The notes: generated by a model from the letters alone, not told the origin. Numbered from the stretch's first letter, positions 41,869 through 51,002 are shown. The stretch is DNA of 64,000 bases from Streptomyces sp. BA2 (GCF_009769735.1 NZ_WSRO01000001.1:434001-498000), one strand, 5' to 3'. A program made the numbers and translations.

Positions 41869-42935
41869 CTGACGCACACGCGACAGCAGGGGTCCCGATG
41901 AAGTGGGTGGGGCCCCTGCGCATTTCGGGGAACGTCGCCACCACCGAGACCCACGTCCCGCTCGCCACCTACGAGACGCCGCTGTGGCCCTCCGTCGGTC
42001 GCGGGGCGAAGGTCTCCATGCTGGCCGAGAACGGCATCGTCGCCACCCTCGTCGACGAACGGATGACCCGGTCGGTGCTCGTCGAAGCGGTGGACGCGCA
42101 GACGGCGTACACCGCCGCGCGGACCATCGAGGCGCGGATCGAGGAGCTGCGCGACGTCGTGCGCACCTGCAGCAGATTCGCCGAACTGATCGGCATCCGG
42201 CACGAGATCACGGCCAACCTGCTGTTCATCCGGTTCGAGTTCTCCACCGGCGACGCGTCCGGGCACAACATGGCGACACTCGCCTCCGACGCGCTCCTGA
42301 AGCACCTGCTGCAGACCGTACCGGGAATCTCCTACGGATCGATCTCGGGAAACTACTGCACGGACAAGAAGGCGACCGCGGTCAACGGCATCCTCGGACG
42401 CGGCAAGAACGTGGTCACGGAGCTCCTCGTGCCGCGCGACGTGGTCGAGGCAGTGCTGCACACGTCGGCCGCGAAGGTGGTCGAGCTGAACATACGCAAG
42501 AACCTGCTCGGCACCCTGCTCGCCGGTGGTATCCGCTCGGCGAACGCCCACTTCGCGAACATGCTGCTCGGCTTCTATCTGGCCACGGGCCAGGACGCGG
42601 CCAACATCGTCGAAGGATCCCAGGGCGTCACCATGGCCGAGGACCGCGACGGCGACCTCTATTTCTCCTGCACGCTGCCGAACCTGATCGTGGGCACCGT
42701 GGGGAACGGCAAGGGTCTCGGATTCGTGGAGACCAACCTGACCCGGCTCGGCTGCAAGGCCGACCGCGTCCCCGGGGAGAACGCGCGCCGCCTCGCGGTC
42801 ATCGCGGCGGCGACCGTGCTGTGCGGCGAACTCTCGCTCCTGGCGGCGCAGACGAACCCGGGTGAACTCATGCGCGCACACGTCCAACTGGAACGCGACA
42901 ACAAGATGAAGGTCGGTGCAGGACATGGCCAGTGA
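41865..42935 (+). CDS. HMG-CoA reductase
   Basis: The 356-aa enzyme reduces HMG-CoA to mevalonate with NAD(P)H. Motifs: VPLATYETPLWPSVGRGAK (substrate loop with the catalytic Glu), FEFSTGDASGHNMATLAS (nucleotide-binding DxxGxN region), GRGKNVVTE, and EGSQGVTMAEDRDGDLYFSC. Length and motifs match the short Streptomyces enzymes of the CL190 type. Start overlaps the isomerase stop (ATGA); the next gene starts 11 bp before its end. It is the rate-setting step of the pathway. Confidence 0.95.
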   Translation: MTDAHATAGVPMKWVGPLRISGNVATTETHVPLATYETPLWPSVGRGAKVSMLAENGIVATLVDERMTRSVLVEAVDAQTAYTAARTIEARIEELRDVVRTCSRFAELIGIRHEITANLLFIRFEFSTGDASGHNMATLASDALLKHLLQTVPGISYGSISGNYCTDKKATAVNGILGRGKNVVTELLVPRDVVEAVLHTSAAKVVELNIRKNLLGTLLAGGIRSANAHFANMLLGFYLATGQDAANIVEGSQGVTMAEDRDGDLYFSCTLPNLIVGTVGNGKGLGFVETNLTRLGCKADRVPGENARRLAVIAAATVLCGELSLLAAQTNPGELMRAHVQLERDNKMKVGAGHGQ

Positions 42936-44100
42936 CGCCGCCATAGGAATCCACGATCTGTCGTTCGCGACATCCGAGTTCGTCCTGCCGCACACGGCGC
43001 TCGCCGAACACAACGGCACCGAGGTCGGCAAATACCATGTGGGCATCGGCCAGCGGTCGATGAGCGTGGCCGCCGAGGACGAGGACATCGTGACCCTGGG
43101 CGCGGCCGCCGCCGCGCCCATCATCGCCCGCCACGGCACCGACGAGATACGCACCGTCGTGTTCGCGACGGAGTCGTCCATCGACCAGGCCAAGTCGGCC
43201 GGTGTGTACGTCCATTCACTGCTCGGGCTGCCGACGGCCACCAGGGTCGTCGAACTCAAACAGGCCTGCTACGGAGCGACGGCAGCCCTGCAGTTCGCCA
43301 TCGGACTCGTGCACCGCGACCCCACGCAGCGGGTGCTCGTGATCGCGAGCGACATCTCCAAGTACGAGCTCGACAGCCCGGGCGAGGCGACCCAGGGCGC
43401 GGCGGCGGTGGCCATGCTGGTGGGTCCGGACCCCGCTCTGGTGCGCATCGAGGGACCGTCGGGCCTGTTCACCGCCGACGTCATGGACTTCTGGCGGCCC
43501 AACTACCGGGAAGCCGCCCTGGTCGACGGGCAGGAGTCCATCACCGCGTACCTCCAGGCGGTGGAGGGCACGTGGAAGGACTACACGGAGCGGGGCGGTC
43601 ACGCGCTCGAGGAGTTCAGCGCGTTCTGCTACCACCAGCCCTTCACGAAGATGGCCTACAAGGCGCACCGCCACCTCCTGAACACCTGCGGATACGACAC
43701 GGATGACGCCGAGATCAAGCGCGCCATCGGACAGACCACGGCCTACAACGCGGTCATCGGCAACAGCTACACCGCATCGGTCTACCTCGGCCTCGCCGCG
43801 CTGCTCGACCAGGCGGACGACCTGACCGGCAAGTCCATCGGCTTCCTCAGCTACGGATCCGGCAGCGTCGCCGAGTTCTTCGCCGGGAGCGTCGTCCCCG
43901 GATACCGGCAGCACCTGCGGACCGAGGCACACCGTGAGGCGATCGACCGGCGCCGGCCCCTCGACTACGCCGCCTACCGCTGGCTGCACCAGCGGTCGTT
44001 CCCGGCCGACGGCGGTGACCACCCCACCCAGGAGCAGACCAGCGGGACGTTCCGGCTGGCGGCGCTGCGCGGCCACAAGCGCATCTACGAACGGCACTGA
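42925..44100 (+). CDS. HMG-CoA synthase
   Basis: Start ATG at 42925 (MASDAAIGIHDLSF); a GTG at 42916 is also possible. The ~391-aa thiolase-fold enzyme has the acyl-carrying Cys in ELKQACYGATAALQFA near residue 113, EDEDIVTLGAAAA with the catalytic Glu, the His in CYHQPFTKMAYKAH, and NSYTASVYLGLAALLDQ then SYGSGSVAEFF. It joins acetyl-CoA and acetoacetyl-CoA. Acetoacetyl-CoA is supplied by the NphT7-like synthase whose gene follows 55 bp downstream. Overlap with the reductase gene shows operon structure. Confidence 0.95.
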   Translation: MASDAAIGIHDLSFATSEFVLPHTALAEHNGTEVGKYHVGIGQRSMSVAAEDEDIVTLGAAAAAPIIARHGTDEIRTVVFATESSIDQAKSAGVYVHSLLGLPTATRVVELKQACYGATAALQFAIGLVHRDPTQRVLVIASDISKYELDSPGEATQGAAAVAMLVGPDPALVRIEGPSGLFTADVMDFWRPNYREAALVDGQESITAYLQAVEGTWKDYTERGGHALEEFSAFCYHQPFTKMAYKAHRHLLNTCGYDTDDAEIKRAIGQTTAYNAVIGNSYTASVYLGLAALLDQADDLTGKSIGFLSYGSGSVAEFFAGSVVPGYRQHLRTEAHREAIDRRRPLDYAAYRWLHQRSFPADGGDHPTQEQTSGTFRLAALRGHKRIYERH

Positions 44101-44155
44101 GCGAGATTCCAGAGGTTCCAGCCCACTCAAGTCCCCCTGAAAAGAGGACAGGCGC

Positions 44156-45133
44156 ATGACCGACATCGGGATTCTCGGTACAGGGGCCTATGTGCCGGAC
44201 CGAATCGTCTCCAACGACGAAGTCAGTGCGGCAGCAGGAGTCGACGACGCCTGGATCGTCCGCAAGACCGACATCCGCGAACGGCGCTGGGCCGCCCGCG
44301 ACCAGGCCACATCGGATCTGGCCACGGCAGCCGGGCGTGCCGCGCTGGAGTCGGCCGGCATCAGCGCCGACCAGTTGTCGGTCATCGTGGTCGCCACCTC
44401 CACCCCCGACCGGCCGCAGCCGCCCACCGCGGCCTACGTGCAGCACAACCTCGGTGCGACGGGAGCGGCGGCCTTCGATGTCAACGCCGTCTGCTCCGGT
44501 GAGGTGTTCGCGCTCTCCGCGGCCGAGGGCGTGCTCGCGAGGCACGGCGGCCACGCGCTGGTCATCGGCGCCGACCTCTACTCGCGCATCCTGAACCCCG
44601 CCGACCGCAGGACGGTCGTGCTGTTCGGCGACGGTGCCGGTGCGATGGTCCTTGGCCCGGGCGGCCGGGGCGCGCGCATCCGGCACCTCACGCTGCACAC
44701 GTTCGGCGAACTGACGGATCTGATCCAGGTGCCCGCCGGCGGCAGCCGGCTGCCCTGCGACCAGGCCGCCCTCGACGCGGGGTTGCAGTACTTCGCGATG
44801 GACGGGCGGGGGGTGCGGCGCTTCGTCGAGGACCGGCTGCCGTACCTGACCAAGCAGTTCCTGCACGACGCCGGTGTCGTCCCCGACGACATCAGCCACT
44901 TCGTCCCGCACCAGGCCAACGGCGTCCTGCTCGACACGGTCTTCGCGGAGCTCGCCCTGCCCAAGGCCACCATGCACCGGACTCTGGCGCGCTACGGCAA
45001 CACGGGCGCCGCATCCATCCCGATCACCTTGGACGGGGCCGCCCGCGCGGGCGCCTTCCGCCCGGGCGACCTCATCCTCCTGGCCGGCTTCGGCGGCGGC
45101 ATGGCGGCGGGATTCGCACTGGTCGAGTGGTGA
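44156..45133 (+). CDS. Acetoacetyl-CoA synthase (NphT7-like KAS III)
   Basis: A 325-aa KAS III-fold enzyme very close to NphT7: IGILGTGAYVPDRIVSNDEV at the start, ATSTPDRPQPPTAAYVQHN, Cys in NAVCSGEVFALSA near residue 113, YSRILNPADRRTVVLFGDGA, His in FVPHQANGVLLD and Asn in RYGNTGAASIPIT. NphT7 irreversibly condenses malonyl-CoA with acetyl-CoA, giving acetoacetyl-CoA and so driving the mevalonate route. It follows HMG-CoA synthase directly. Malonyl-CoA for it and for THN synthase could come from the local carboxylase subunits. Specificity is judged from the close likeness, not an alignment. Confidence 0.93.
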   Translation: MTDIGILGTGAYVPDRIVSNDEVSAAAGVDDAWIVRKTDIRERRWAARDQATSDLATAAGRAALESAGISADQLSVIVVATSTPDRPQPPTAAYVQHNLGATGAAAFDVNAVCSGEVFALSAAEGVLARHGGHALVIGADLYSRILNPADRRTVVLFGDGAGAMVLGPGGRGARIRHLTLHTFGELTDLIQVPAGGSRLPCDQAALDAGLQYFAMDGRGVRRFVEDRLPYLTKQFLHDAGVVPDDISHFVPHQANGVLLDTVFAELALPKATMHRTLARYGNTGAASIPITLDGAARAGAFRPGDLILLAGFGGGMAAGFALVEW

Positions 45134-45160
45134 AAGGGCGGTAGGCCCCGGCGCGCCTGA

Positions 45161-45190
45161 CGTCTCCGTGCGTCTCCGTGCGTCTCCGTG
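45161..45190 (+). repeat. Three perfect copies of a 10-bp tandem repeat
   Basis: CGTCTCCGTG is repeated three times head to tail in the 107-bp gap between the acetoacetyl-CoA synthase and the FAD enzyme genes. It is probably slippage; no function is evident. Confidence 0.9.
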
Positions 45191-45240
45191 CGGAGCAGGG
45201 CCTTCGTCCCCGTGCCCGATATCGGCAGAAACGGTTAGTC

Positions 45241-47199
45241 ATGACAGCGAGACATCACACGGTGTGCGTCATAGGTGTCGGACCGCGCGGACTCTCCGTG
45301 CTCGAGCGACTGTGCGCCAACGCCCGTTCGGAGCCCCAGGACGGCACCGTCCACGTCCACGTGGTCGACCCCTACCCGCCGGGGCCCGGCAAGGTGTGGC
45401 GGACCGACCAGTCCCGTCACCTGCTCATGAACACCGTGGCCGGACAGATATCCGTGTTCACCGACGCCACCGTGGACATGAGGGGCCCGCTGGAGCCGGG
45501 ACCGAGCCTGCACGAGTGGGCCGTGACGCTCGTGTCGGGCGAGCTGGGCGGCGACCACCCGGCGCACGTACTGCAAGAAGCCCGCGAGCTGGGTCCCGAC
45601 ACCTACCCGACGCGCTCGTTCTACGGCTGGTACCTGCGGTGGGCCTTTCAGCGCATCGTCGACTGCGCACCCACGAACCTCACGGTCACCGTGCACCGTT
45701 CCCGCGCCGTAGCCCTGGACGACGATCCGGAGGCCGGGGACGGGACGCGCCAGACCGTGGTGCTGAGTGACGGAGCCCGGCTGACCGGTCTCGACGCCGT
45801 CATCCTCTGTCAGGGGCATCTGCCGGCAGGACCCGACGCCGCCGAGCGGGAGTTCGCCGCCCGGGCCGCGCAGTGGAATCTCACCCACCTCCCGCCGGCC
45901 AACCCGGCGGACGTCGACCTGGACGTCCTCGCGCCGGGCATGAAGGTGCTGCTGCGCGGACTCGGGCTGAACTTCTTCGACTACATGGCCCAGCTCACCG
46001 TCGGCCGCGGCGGCTCCTTCACCCGGATCGGCGGACGGCTCGTCTACCACTCGTCCGGTCAGGAGCCCCGGCTCTACGCGGGGTCGCGGCGCGGCGTCCC
46101 CTATCAGGCCAGGGGCGAGAACGAGAAGGGTGCTCACGGCCGTCACGAGCCGCTCCTGCTCACCGCCGAGCACGTCGCGCGGTTGCGCAGGGCCGGGGGC
46201 CGCTCCGGTCTGGACTTCAAGGACGATCTGTGGCCGCTGATCTCCAGGGAGGTCGAGGCCGTCTACTACGCGACGCTGCTCAGGTCGCGTGGAGACACCC
46301 ACCAGGCACAGCGGTTGAAGGCCGACTACCTCGAAGCCCGCGGGGCGGAGCGGCGGACCGACGCCGTCCTCGAGGCCTACGGCATCGGTGACAAGGACCG
46401 CTGGGACTGGGAGCTGCTCGCCCGTCCTTACCTGAACCGGGAGTTCGCAGGACCGCGGGACTTCACCGGCTGGCTCCTCGACCACTTGCGCCAAGATGTC
46501 ACCGAAGCCAGGTCCGGGAACGTCAGCGGCCCGCTCAAGGCGGCACTCGACGTGCTGCGGGACCTGCGCAACGAGATCCGTCTCGCGGTCGACCACGGTG
46601 GTCTGCACGGTGATTCGTACCGCGCCCACCTGGACGGCTGGTACACCCCGCTCAACGCGCACCTGTCGATCGGCCCGCCGGCCCGGCGCGTCGAGGAGAT
46701 GATCGCGCTGATCGAGTCCGACGTCCTGCGGATCGTCGGGCCGGGCATGCGGGTTCAGGCCGACCGCACCGGATACACCGTCAGTTCACCGCTCGTGCCC
46801 GATTCGGCGGTCCGGGTGGACGCGCTCGTGGAAGCGCGCCTGCCCGTGATCACGCTGACCCGCACGGACGACACGCTCCTGCGCCATCTGCGGGACACCG
46901 GACAGTGCACCACCTACCGCATCCGCAAGCGGTCCGGACAGATGTACGAAGCCGACGGCATGGCCGTCACCGAGCGGCCGTTCCGCCTGATCGACGCGGC
47001 GGGGCATCCGCATCCGCGCCGCTTCGCCTTCGGGGTGCCCACGGAGTCGGTGCACTGGGTGACGGCCGCGGGCATCCGGCCCGGGGTCAACTCGGTGACG
47101 CTCACGGACGCCGACGCCATCGCCCGCGCGGCACTTGCCCGCGGTAGCGCACACGGACAGGACGTTCACACAGGACGGGGACTCATTCATGCCAAGTGA
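45241..47199 (+). CDS. creE: CreE-like flavin monooxygenase (L-aspartate to nitrosuccinate)
   Basis: The 652-aa FAD/NAD(P)-binding protein starts with VCVIGVGPRGLSVLERLCAN (GxGxxG near residue 12). It also has GPGKVWRTDQSRHLLMNTVA, TYPTRSFYGWYLRWAF and a late RKRSGQMYEADGMAVTERPF. Length and fold match CreE of cremeomycin biosynthesis, which oxidises the amino group of aspartate to nitrosuccinate. The identification rests mainly on its partner: the next gene, overlapping by 11 bp, is a fumarase-superfamily lyase of CreD type. Such pairs define the aspartate-nitrosuccinate route to nitrous acid. Without that partner it would only be a 'FAD-NAD(P)-binding protein'. Confidence 0.8.
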   Translation: MTARHHTVCVIGVGPRGLSVLERLCANARSEPQDGTVHVHVVDPYPPGPGKVWRTDQSRHLLMNTVAGQISVFTDATVDMRGPLEPGPSLHEWAVTLVSGELGGDHPAHVLQEARELGPDTYPTRSFYGWYLRWAFQRIVDCAPTNLTVTVHRSRAVALDDDPEAGDGTRQTVVLSDGARLTGLDAVILCQGHLPAGPDAAEREFAARAAQWNLTHLPPANPADVDLDVLAPGMKVLLRGLGLNFFDYMAQLTVGRGGSFTRIGGRLVYHSSGQEPRLYAGSRRGVPYQARGENEKGAHGRHEPLLLTAEHVARLRRAGGRSGLDFKDDLWPLISREVEAVYYATLLRSRGDTHQAQRLKADYLEARGAERRTDAVLEAYGIGDKDRWDWELLARPYLNREFAGPRDFTGWLLDHLRQDVTEARSGNVSGPLKAALDVLRDLRNEIRLAVDHGGLHGDSYRAHLDGWYTPLNAHLSIGPPARRVEEMIALIESDVLRIVGPGMRVQADRTGYTVSSPLVPDSAVRVDALVEARLPVITLTRTDDTLLRHLRDTGQCTTYRIRKRSGQMYEADGMAVTERPFRLIDAAGHPHPRRFAFGVPTESVHWVTAAGIRPGVNSVTLTDADAIARAALARGSAHGQDVHTGRGLIHAK

Positions 47200-48625
47200 C
47201 ACCTACCTCGCCGCGGGCGCGGCCGGCGCGGCTGCGGCGCAGCTGGACTCCGGTCTGCTCTCGCCGGTCTGGGCGGATGCGCCCATCGTGGCCGCGGTGT
47301 CCGACAGGGCGTGGCTCCAGGCCATGCTGGACGCGGAGGCGGCGCTGAGCCGGGCGCAGGCCCGGCTCGGCACGGTGCCCGAAGCGGCCGCACATGTGAT
47401 CACGGAGTTGGCGCAGGCCGACCGTCTCGATCTGCCGGCCCTGGCCGCACAGGCGCGCCAGTCCGCCAACCCCGTCGTGGCACTGGTACGAGAGTTCACC
47501 GCCCTGGTCGCGACGCACGACCCGGACGCGGCCGTGTACGTGCACCGCGGGTCGACCAGCCAGGACATCCTCGACACGGCGACCGTACTGGTGGCCGAGC
47601 GGGCCCTGCGACTGATCCGCGCCGATCTCGAACGCGTCGAGGAAGCACTGGCCGCCCTCGTCGGTACACACCGGGACACCCTGATGGCGGGCCGCACCCT
47701 GGCCCTCCACGCGGTGCCCACGACCTTCGGCTGCAAGGCCGCGGGCTGGCGCCACCTCGTCCTGGACGCCGTGGAGAAGCTCGACCGGATCAGGGCCGAT
47801 GGGCTGCCCGTCCAACTCGGCGGAGCAGCCGGGACCTTGGCCGGATACCTCGAACACGCGCGGGGCGCCGAACCCGCCGCCTACGTCGAGGACCTCACGG
47901 AGTCGTTCGCGGCGGAACTGGGGCTGTCCGCCCCGCTGCTGCCGTGGCATGTCCTGCGTACCCCTGTGGTGGATGTGGCCACGGCCGCCGCGTTCACCTG
48001 TGGCGCCCTGGGCAAGATCGCGGTCGACGTGCTGTCACTGACCCGGACCGAGGTCGGGGAGGTGCACGAGCCGGCGCCCGCGGGCCGTGGTGCGTCCTCG
48101 GCGATGCCGCACAAGCGCAACCCGGTCCTCGCCACGGCCATCAGATCCGCCGCTCTGCAGACTCCGCAGCTCGCGGCGACCGTGCTGGGCTGCATGCTGA
48201 GCGAGGACGAGCGGTCCGCCGGTGCCTGGCACGCGGAGTGGGAGTCGCTGCGCGCCCTCCTGCGGCTGGCCGGCGGCGCGGCGCACCAGGCGGTGGAGCT
48301 CACTTCGCAGCTGTCGGTGGACACCGAACGCATGCGTGCCAATACCGAGATCACCGGGGGGCAGATCGTCTCCGAGAGGATCGCCGCCGTACTGGCCCCA
48401 CTGCTGGGCAAGGCGCAGGCGCGGGAGTTGCTGAACGAAGCGTCCGTGCGGTCGGCGCGCACCGGCGAGTGTCTGGCCGACGTACTGAGGCAGGACGACC
48501 GGGCTTCGGCCGTCCTCGCGGAGGCCCGGCTCACCGACCTGTTCGCGCCCGAGGCGTACACCGGGGCCGCGGGTCCGCTGGCGAAGCGGGCGCTGTCCCG
48601 GTCGCTGCCGCCGAGGCACTCGTAG
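47189..48625 (+). CDS. creD: CreD-like nitrosuccinate lyase (fumarase/adenylosuccinate lyase superfamily)
   Basis: A 478-aa all-helical lyase. Conserved region 1 is ALHAVPTTFGCKAAGWR, region 2 is YVHRGSTSQDILDTA, and region 3, the superfamily signature with the catalytic Ser loop, is AGRGASSAMPHKRNPVLAT near residue 300. Superfamily members split succinyl or muconolactone compounds; purB and pcaB are the common names. Here it is coupled (11-bp overlap) to the CreE-like monooxygenase and far from purine or protocatechuate genes, so release of nitrous acid from nitrosuccinate, with fumarate as co-product, is the likely reaction. Its nitrite would feed the adenylate-forming diazotase candidate at 31.8 kb. 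Confidence 0.82.
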   Translation: MPSDTYLAAGAAGAAAAQLDSGLLSPVWADAPIVAAVSDRAWLQAMLDAEAALSRAQARLGTVPEAAAHVITELAQADRLDLPALAAQARQSANPVVALVREFTALVATHDPDAAVYVHRGSTSQDILDTATVLVAERALRLIRADLERVEEALAALVGTHRDTLMAGRTLALHAVPTTFGCKAAGWRHLVLDAVEKLDRIRADGLPVQLGGAAGTLAGYLEHARGAEPAAYVEDLTESFAAELGLSAPLLPWHVLRTPVVDVATAAAFTCGALGKIAVDVLSLTRTEVGEVHEPAPAGRGASSAMPHKRNPVLATAIRSAALQTPQLAATVLGCMLSEDERSAGAWHAEWESLRALLRLAGGAAHQAVELTSQLSVDTERMRANTEITGGQIVSERIAAVLAPLLGKAQARELLNEASVRSARTGECLADVLRQDDRASAVLAEARLTDLFAPEAYTGAAGPLAKRALSRSLPPRHS

Positions 48626-48633
48626 CGGGGAGG

Positions 48634-48819
48634 TCAGCGCCGGCCGCCCCGCAGGGCGATCGCCGTGAGCTCCTCGATGTCGAACTCCGAGCGGCCGGGG
48701 GTGCCGTAGCGAGTCAGCTTCCCCCGGCTCACCCACTTTCGGATGGTGGCTTCGGACACGCCCGCCGCGAGGGCCGCGACATTCGTCGGAATGAGCCGGT
48801 GACGTGGCGGCGCGTTCAT
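48634..48819 (-). CDS. Small helix-turn-helix DNA-binding protein
   Basis: A 61-aa protein starting at the ATG at 48819, which overlaps the stop of the upstream gene (ATGA). It is almost entirely one HTH: NVAALAAGVSEATIRKWVSR, then GKLTRYGTPGRSEFDIEEL, the MerR/excisionase-type winged helix with an Arg/Gly wing. Such proteins bind DNA as partners in regulation or as excisionases. No integrase lies beside it, so a regulatory role with its coupled partner is more likely. Convergent with the CreD-like gene (9 bp apart). Confidence 0.75.
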   Translation of the reverse strand: MNAPPRHRLIPTNVAALAAGVSEATIRKWVSRGKLTRYGTPGRSEFDIEELTAIALRGGRR

Positions 48820-49406
48820 GCGGCGTCCTCGCGTTTCCGGTTCATCAGTTGCCGCAGTGTGAGCCATTCACGCATCTCCCATGAATGTCCGGAGGAGCAT
48901 GTGATGCTGCTCTTCGTCGAGTTCGCGTAATTCTGCGGTGAGGCGCTGATCTTTCCCGTGCAGTAGTCCACGACGCACTCGGCGACGAACGCCCGGTGGC
49001 TGCCGTGGCCCGGGTCGATGATGCGCAGCAGGTCAGCACGGAGCGTCTCGGTCTCTTCCGCGAAGTCCTTGGCCAGGGGCTGAGCCGTCAGCCACTGAAG
49101 GTTGTCCGTCAGGAAGCGGACCAGGTGCGAGACCGAACGGTCCGGCGCGTCGATTCCGACCTCTTCCACGATGATCTCCGACCAGGAGCTCAGCACGGCG
49201 AGGATGTTGTGCCGTGTGTCGAGCGCGGACACGTTCAGGTGATCGCGCTGCCGGCTCCCGGACACCTTCGTCGGGTTGCTCGTCCGCCTGGCCGAGGACG
49301 ACATGTGATGCAGACATTCCTGGTGGAGGCCGGGAAGTGCCCGCAGGCTGCGTTCAAGCTGCTTGGTGCAACGGGCACAGAGGGTCGACCCGATGACGGT
49401 GCGCAT
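48816..49406 (-). CDS. Hypothetical protein with N-terminal zinc-ribbon-like Cys pair, coupled to an HTH protein
   Basis: Start ATG at 49406 (MRTVIGSTLCARC) has a CAGGAA site directly upstream. The 196-aa protein has a Cys-x-x-Cys near residue 10, further Cys/His (HQECLHH) near residue 30, and later Cys at AECVVDYCTGK and TCSSGHSWEM, which together could bind zinc. The rest is helical. I recognise the arrangement 'Cys-rich ~200-aa protein plus ~60-aa HTH protein' from Streptomyces genomes, including antibiotic clusters, where such pairs regulate. A GTGA-N5-GTCAC site lies about 100 bp upstream. The biochemical role is not established. Confidence 0.65.
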   Translation of the reverse strand: MRTVIGSTLCARCTKQLERSLRALPGLHQECLHHMSSSARRTSNPTKVSGSRQRDHLNVSALDTRHNILAVLSSWSEIIVEEVGIDAPDRSVSHLVRFLTDNLQWLTAQPLAKDFAEETETLRADLLRIIDPGHGSHRAFVAECVVDYCTGKISASPQNYANSTKSSITCSSGHSWEMREWLTLRQLMNRKREDAA

Positions 49407-49851
49407 TTCCTGAGTATGGCTCCTGGGGCATGCCTGAGACTCCACTGGGGCTCCTTCATGAGGCGAGCGAGAAAAACGGAAAGTCGTTGCGATTGCGACC
49501 GGGTGATTCTGGTCACCAGATTCCGGTGGCGCGTTCCGTTACCCCGATGTCGTGCACCTCCACTTGGCGCTCCTCATGCATTTCTATGAGGGAATTTGAG
49601 CGTTCCACGAGCGATCGTGGGTGTCAATGAGCGTCCCGAGCGGCGAGAGCGAGAATCTAGCGGCGTAAAGAGCCCATTCGATCGCCGTCAAAGGCAAATC
49701 CTAGGTCTATTCAAGGCGCGCTGTTGTCCGGCTCTGCGAGGCACGGATACCGTTCCAGACGCTCCAAGGCGCGGCCCCGATCTCGCTGCCGTAGCCCCCC
49801 CGTCACCAGCGAGTCCGTCGAGGACAGCACGGACAGTGGAGGAGTGCCGCC
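49407..49851. other. 445-bp divergent gap
   Basis: The gap separates the minus-strand Cys-rich/HTH pair from the plus-strand genes at 49852 on. It is more AT-rich than its surroundings and contains GTGA-N5-GTCAC site 3 at 49503. I see no further gene and no clear -10/-35 pair. Confidence 0.5.
49503..49516 (+). promoter_or_regulatory. GTGA-N5-GTCAC motif, site 3
   Basis: GTGATTCTGGTCAC lies 97 bp upstream of the minus-strand regulator gene and 336 bp from the plus-strand gene at 49852. It fits GTG-N6-G-N-CAC. Confidence 0.5.
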
Positions 49852-50142
49852 ATGCCGACCCCGCAGCCGCACGCGCACAAGGCCGAGATCGCATCCCGGG
49901 CCTGGGACGAGGCCCGCGCCATGACGGGCACGGCCCCGGTCCACATCCGCGGCGCCTGTGGCGAGTTGACGGCCGCCGCTCTCAAGGCGTACGGCGCGCT
50001 CTCGGCCGGGACCGGACAGCATGTCCCGTTCACCGGGCTCGGGTTGGGCGCCGACGGCATGCGTGGACTCGCGGTCTTCCTCACGGTGTACGCCACCGAG
50101 CGGGAGGAGCAGGAGCGGCAGCTTGTGCGCGTGCACCGCTGA
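49852..50142 (+). CDS. Hypothetical protein (96 aa)
   Basis: A small helical protein with a strong ribosome-binding site (GGAGG, nine bases before the ATG). Its sequence includes KAEIASRAWDEARAMTG, ACGELTAAALKAYGALSAG and a Gly-rich LGLGADGMRGL, ending in an acidic/basic helix. There is no signal or membrane helix and no family I know. It is followed 23 bp later by the sigma-like gene, so it is likely in the same transcript. The function is unknown. Confidence 0.6.
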   Translation: MPTPQPHAHKAEIASRAWDEARAMTGTAPVHIRGACGELTAAALKAYGALSAGTGQHVPFTGLGLGADGMRGLAVFLTVYATEREEQERQLVRVHR

Positions 50143-50165
50143 GGGCGCCCACGGAGGAGGACCGC

Positions 50166-50798
50166 GTGACGAGGGCCGACGACTTCGAGGAGCAGCGGCC
50201 TGTGCTGTTCGCGATCGCCCACCGCATCCTGGGCAGTGAGAGCCAGGCACGCGACGCGGTTCGCGAAACCCGCTCCCGCTGGGAGGCATCCGGGGTGCCC
50301 CCGGCATCGGCCGGGGCCTACCTGCCGGCGGAGGTCGCCCGTGTCTCGGCCGAGGCCCTGCGGTCGGCCGAATCGTCGTCTGCGGCCACCTTGTTGACGC
50401 TCGAGCGGCTGTCCCCCCTGGAGCGCGCGGTCTGTGTACTGCGGGAGGTCTTCGCCTGCAGCCTCCCGGACATCGCATCGGCCGTGGGGTGTTCGGAGGC
50501 AGCGTGCCGCAGGCTCGCCGCCACCCTGCCCGCGGCCGGTGACGGCAGCGGCCGGGTTCCGGCCTGGCCCCGGCGCGTCGCCGGGGCCGAGAACGTGGCC
50601 CGACTGCTTGCGGCGACCATCCCACCGCTCGTGCAGATCGGCATCACCGTGGAGCAGCACCGCGTCCGGGGCCGGCCGGGTGCGATCTTCCGCGACCGGA
50701 ACGGAAAGATCCTCGACAGCGCCATGGCACTCGACATCGTCGACGGCCGTATCCACACCATCCGGCTGGTGCCGAGCCCCGACGTAATCGGTCAATAA
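50166..50798 (+). CDS. Shortened, divergent ECF sigma-factor-like protein
   Basis: The GTG at 50166 has ACGGAGGAGG in front. The 210-aa protein resembles SigJ/ECF41 factors but is reduced. Sigma-2 is partly kept (VLFAIAHRILGSESQARDAV, RETRSRW) and sigma-4 is fair (LSPLERAVCVLREVFACSLP, then GCSEAACRRLAATL). The segment between them is short and the C-terminal SnoaL-like part is cut to ~80 residues, without the DGGG and NPDKL marks seen in the factor at 17.7 kb. It may be a working alternative sigma factor, an antagonist, or a decaying copy. It lies 200 bp before the phenazine genes, so control of these is possible. Confidence 0.65.
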   Translation: MTRADDFEEQRPVLFAIAHRILGSESQARDAVRETRSRWEASGVPPASAGAYLPAEVARVSAEALRSAESSSAATLLTLERLSPLERAVCVLREVFACSLPDIASAVGCSEAACRRLAATLPAAGDGSGRVPAWPRRVAGAENVARLLAATIPPLVQIGITVEQHRVRGRPGAIFRDRNGKILDSAMALDIVDGRIHTIRLVPSPDVIGQ

Positions 50799-51002
50799 AT
50801 TGTCCGGCAAGAGCCCCGGTCGAATTCCCCTGGAGTGTTCGTCGGGCGGTCCTTGATATCTATTGCGGACGCTTTCCGGGCGGCGCAAGATTGGTGACGG
50901 CGTCAAGCGGGGCAAGGGAATTGCCTGTCACATCTCATGTATTCGCCGACGAGGCGGCAACGGCGGCAACGCCAAGGGCCGTCACCGCTGGATCGGAGCG
51001 TC

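Noticed and set aside
39853..43259. Two long minus-strand frames opposite the mevalonate genes
   Set aside because: They cover several overlapping plus-strand genes with intact catalytic motifs; they are GC-frame artefacts.
47189..48625. Adenylosuccinate lyase (purB) or carboxymuconate cycloisomerase (pcaB) as the name of this gene
   Set aside because: The superfamily signature fits, but the gene overlaps a CreE-like monooxygenase and there are no purine or protocatechuate genes, so the nitrosuccinate lyase reading is preferred.
50929..50960. TGTCACA near 50933 as an ECF41-type -35 box before phzC
   Set aside because: At the expected 16-17 bp spacing there is no CGTC; only ACGA/CGAG occurs, so the match is incomplete.
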